A DNA stretch of 64,000 nucleotides, taken from NCBI RefSeq assembly GCF_000011245.1, contig NC_004193.1, forward strand, positions 536,501 through 600,500. Reading direction: 5' to 3'. A model generated the notes under the pieces. That model was not told the DNA's origin, did no database searches, and saw only the letters and a list, made by a program, of their open reading frames with translations. Below are positions 63,096 through 64,000 of the stretch, one piece after another. The translations under genes were made by a program, and so were the position numbers. The DNA comes from Oceanobacillus iheyensis HTE831. GTDB lineage: Bacteria > Bacillota > Bacilli > Bacillales > Amphibacillaceae. The first letter of the stretch is position 1. Each line of letters begins with the position of its first letter.

Positions 63096-63568
63096 CGTAA
63101 CAAAACTTCAATATCTTTATTTAACGTATTGGGGTTCTTTTGGGGAGAAAAACGTTCTATAACATTTCCATTTTGATCAATAAGGAACTTCGTGAAATTC
63201 CATTTGATTTGTCCACCTAGTATTCCTTTCTTCTCTTCGGTTAGGTGCTTATAGAGCGGATGGGCTTCTTTACCTTTCACATCAACTTTTTTAAACATTT
63301 GAAAAGTTACTCCATAGTTCTTTTGACAGAATGCTGAAATTTCCTCTGATGCTCCAGGATCTTGATTACCAAACTGGTTACACGGAAACCCTAATATTTC
63401 AAAATCATTATCTTGATATTGTTTATATAGTTTTTGGAGATCTTCTAACTGTGGGGTAAAGCCACATTGACTTGCAGTATTCACAATTAATATCACTTTA
63501 CCTTTATAATCGGAAAGTCTTTTTTCTTCCCCTTCAATGGTAGTTACTGTAAAATCATGTACACTCAT
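63092..63568 (-). CDS. Glutathione peroxidase-family (thiol peroxidase) protein
   Basis: A 158-residue BsaA-like peroxidase. [11 protein letters not shown] puts the peroxidatic Cys at 35. FPCNQFG has the catalytic Gln and possible resolving Cys, and KWNFTKFL the Trp/Asn. It lacks selenocysteine and probably uses thioredoxin or bacillithiol. The start at 63568 follows GGAGG; the longer frame from 63622 has no support. Confidence 0.9.
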   Translation of the reverse strand: MSVHDFTVTTIEGEEKRLSDYKGKVILIVNTASQCGFTPQLEDLQKLYKQYQDNDFEILGFPCNQFGNQDPGASEEISAFCQKNYGVTFQMFKKVDVKGKEAHPLYKHLTEEKKGILGGQIKWNFTKFLIDQNGNVIERFSPQKNPNTLNKDIEVLLR

Positions 63569-63642
63569 AGAAAAAATCCCTCCTATGTAAAAGATTATAA
63601 CAACGCCCCTTATAGAGGTCAAAATAGAAAGGTTAGATTATT

Positions 63643-64000
63643 ATGCAACATGTATTACGAGATGGCACGAATATAATGGTAAGGTATTTAACGAAAGAAG
63701 ATTTACCTGTGATTACCCAACTACAGGAAATAGTAATTGAAGATTTAATTGATAAAGATCGATTAGAACCTTTGTCAGAGGAGGAATTTCTTACAATTCT
63801 CGCAGAAGATAAGTTAATGATTGGCGTGTTTGATCAAAAGAAATTAATCGGGTTTCGAGCTTTTTTGAACCCGAAAAATGATGAAGAAGGGTTAGGGAAG
63901 GATATCGGGCTACTCGAGAGTGAATACCCACGAATTGTTTATTCGGAAATATCCAATGTTCACCCAGATTATCGAGGAAATGGTTTACAGACATTTATGG
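63643..64000 (+). CDS. GNAT-family N-acetyltransferase (partial, cut by the window end)
   Basis: An open frame of 119 codons with no stop runs from ATG 63643 to the right edge. The product starts MQHVLRDGTNIMVRYLTKED and ends with the acetyl-CoA loop VHPDYRGNGLQ, the GNAT motif A. Substrate unknown. Ribosome site weak (AAAGGTT). Confidence 0.8.
   Translation, partial: MQHVLRDGTNIMVRYLTKEDLPVITQLQEIVIEDLIDKDRLEPLSEEEFLTILAEDKLMIGVFDQKKLIGFRAFLNPKNDEEGLGKDIGLLESEYPRIVYSEISNVHPDYRGNGLQTFM

Noticed and set aside
1..64000. CRISPR arrays, prophage, insertion sequences, tRNA or rRNA genes
   Set aside because: No regular repeat-spacer pattern, transposase or integrase ORF, cloverleaf with CCA-type end, or rRNA-like block was recognised on either strand.

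Overview
The window looks like chromosomal DNA of a low-GC, halotolerant member of the Bacillaceae. Oceanobacillus or a close relative is my best guess, but this is inferred from gene content and style, not from a database match. The basis is: Bacillus-type genes with strong AGGAGG ribosome binding sites and frequent GTG/TTG starts, sigma-A, SigB, CcpA, Fur and T-box control signals, a complete ectoine pathway, and a probable ectoine importer. No rRNA, tRNA, CRISPR array, prophage or transposase was seen. The only repetitive DNA is a family of short structured intergenic elements (188-342, 398-422, 41566-41723, 41772-41797 and 60508-60548).

Layout. 1-2400: tail of an unknown gene, a structured repeat, and two DUF4097 paralogues. 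2407-7201 (minus): acetoacetyl-CoA synthetase with a cre site inside its promoter, a CvfC-like Nfu_N/HEAT protein, a DJ-1/PfpI protein, a zinc-ribbon protein and YueI. 7359-10170: an MBL-fold hydrolase, a VOC protein overlapping exoA, and a small membrane protein. 10295-13485: a YtrA-type GntR/ABC operon with twin operators. 13853-16190: ectABC, whose ectA appears to start at ATC. 16262-17139: a TetR regulator and a 40-residue protein that share an operator-like sequence. 17205-24243 (minus): the complete trpEGDCFBA operon behind two tandem tryptophan T-boxes.

24318-33522 holds single genes: a nitroreductase under a Fur box, HD-domain proteins, a VanY lipoprotein, pepT, a sulfurtransferase plus tag pair, a chemoreceptor and an aldo/keto reductase. 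33902-41562: fni, SigB-type ydaT, a Fur-controlled yclNOPQ-like siderophore importer, a DsbA-like protein and a SurA_N-type lipoprotein. 41814-50240: hisZGDBHAFI-hisC on the minus strand with hisJ divergent, which is the whole histidine pathway except PRPP synthesis. 50353-55348: an alpha/beta hydrolase, murB, and the ehuBCDA-like importer. 55741-64000: YtzI-like, CwlK-like, a PlsY-like paralogue, a DUF456 protein, pncA, a T-box-controlled archaeal-type proS, a PadR regulator with its membrane partner, an M20 amidohydrolase, a glutathione peroxidase, and a GNAT gene cut by the window end.

How the parts fit. ectABC makes ectoine and ehuBCDA would recover it, so the cell can both make and scavenge the solute. 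Amino-acid supply is sensed through uncharged tRNA at trp (UGG, UGG) and proS (CCU). Iron control through Fur covers the siderophore importer and the nitroreductase. The most unusual signals are apparent non-standard start codons in two ectoine-related genes (ATC for ectA, ATT for ehuC), three 10-bp-phased ATTAATC repeats abutting the ect promoter, and the TetR operator repeated before an unannotated 40-residue ORF.
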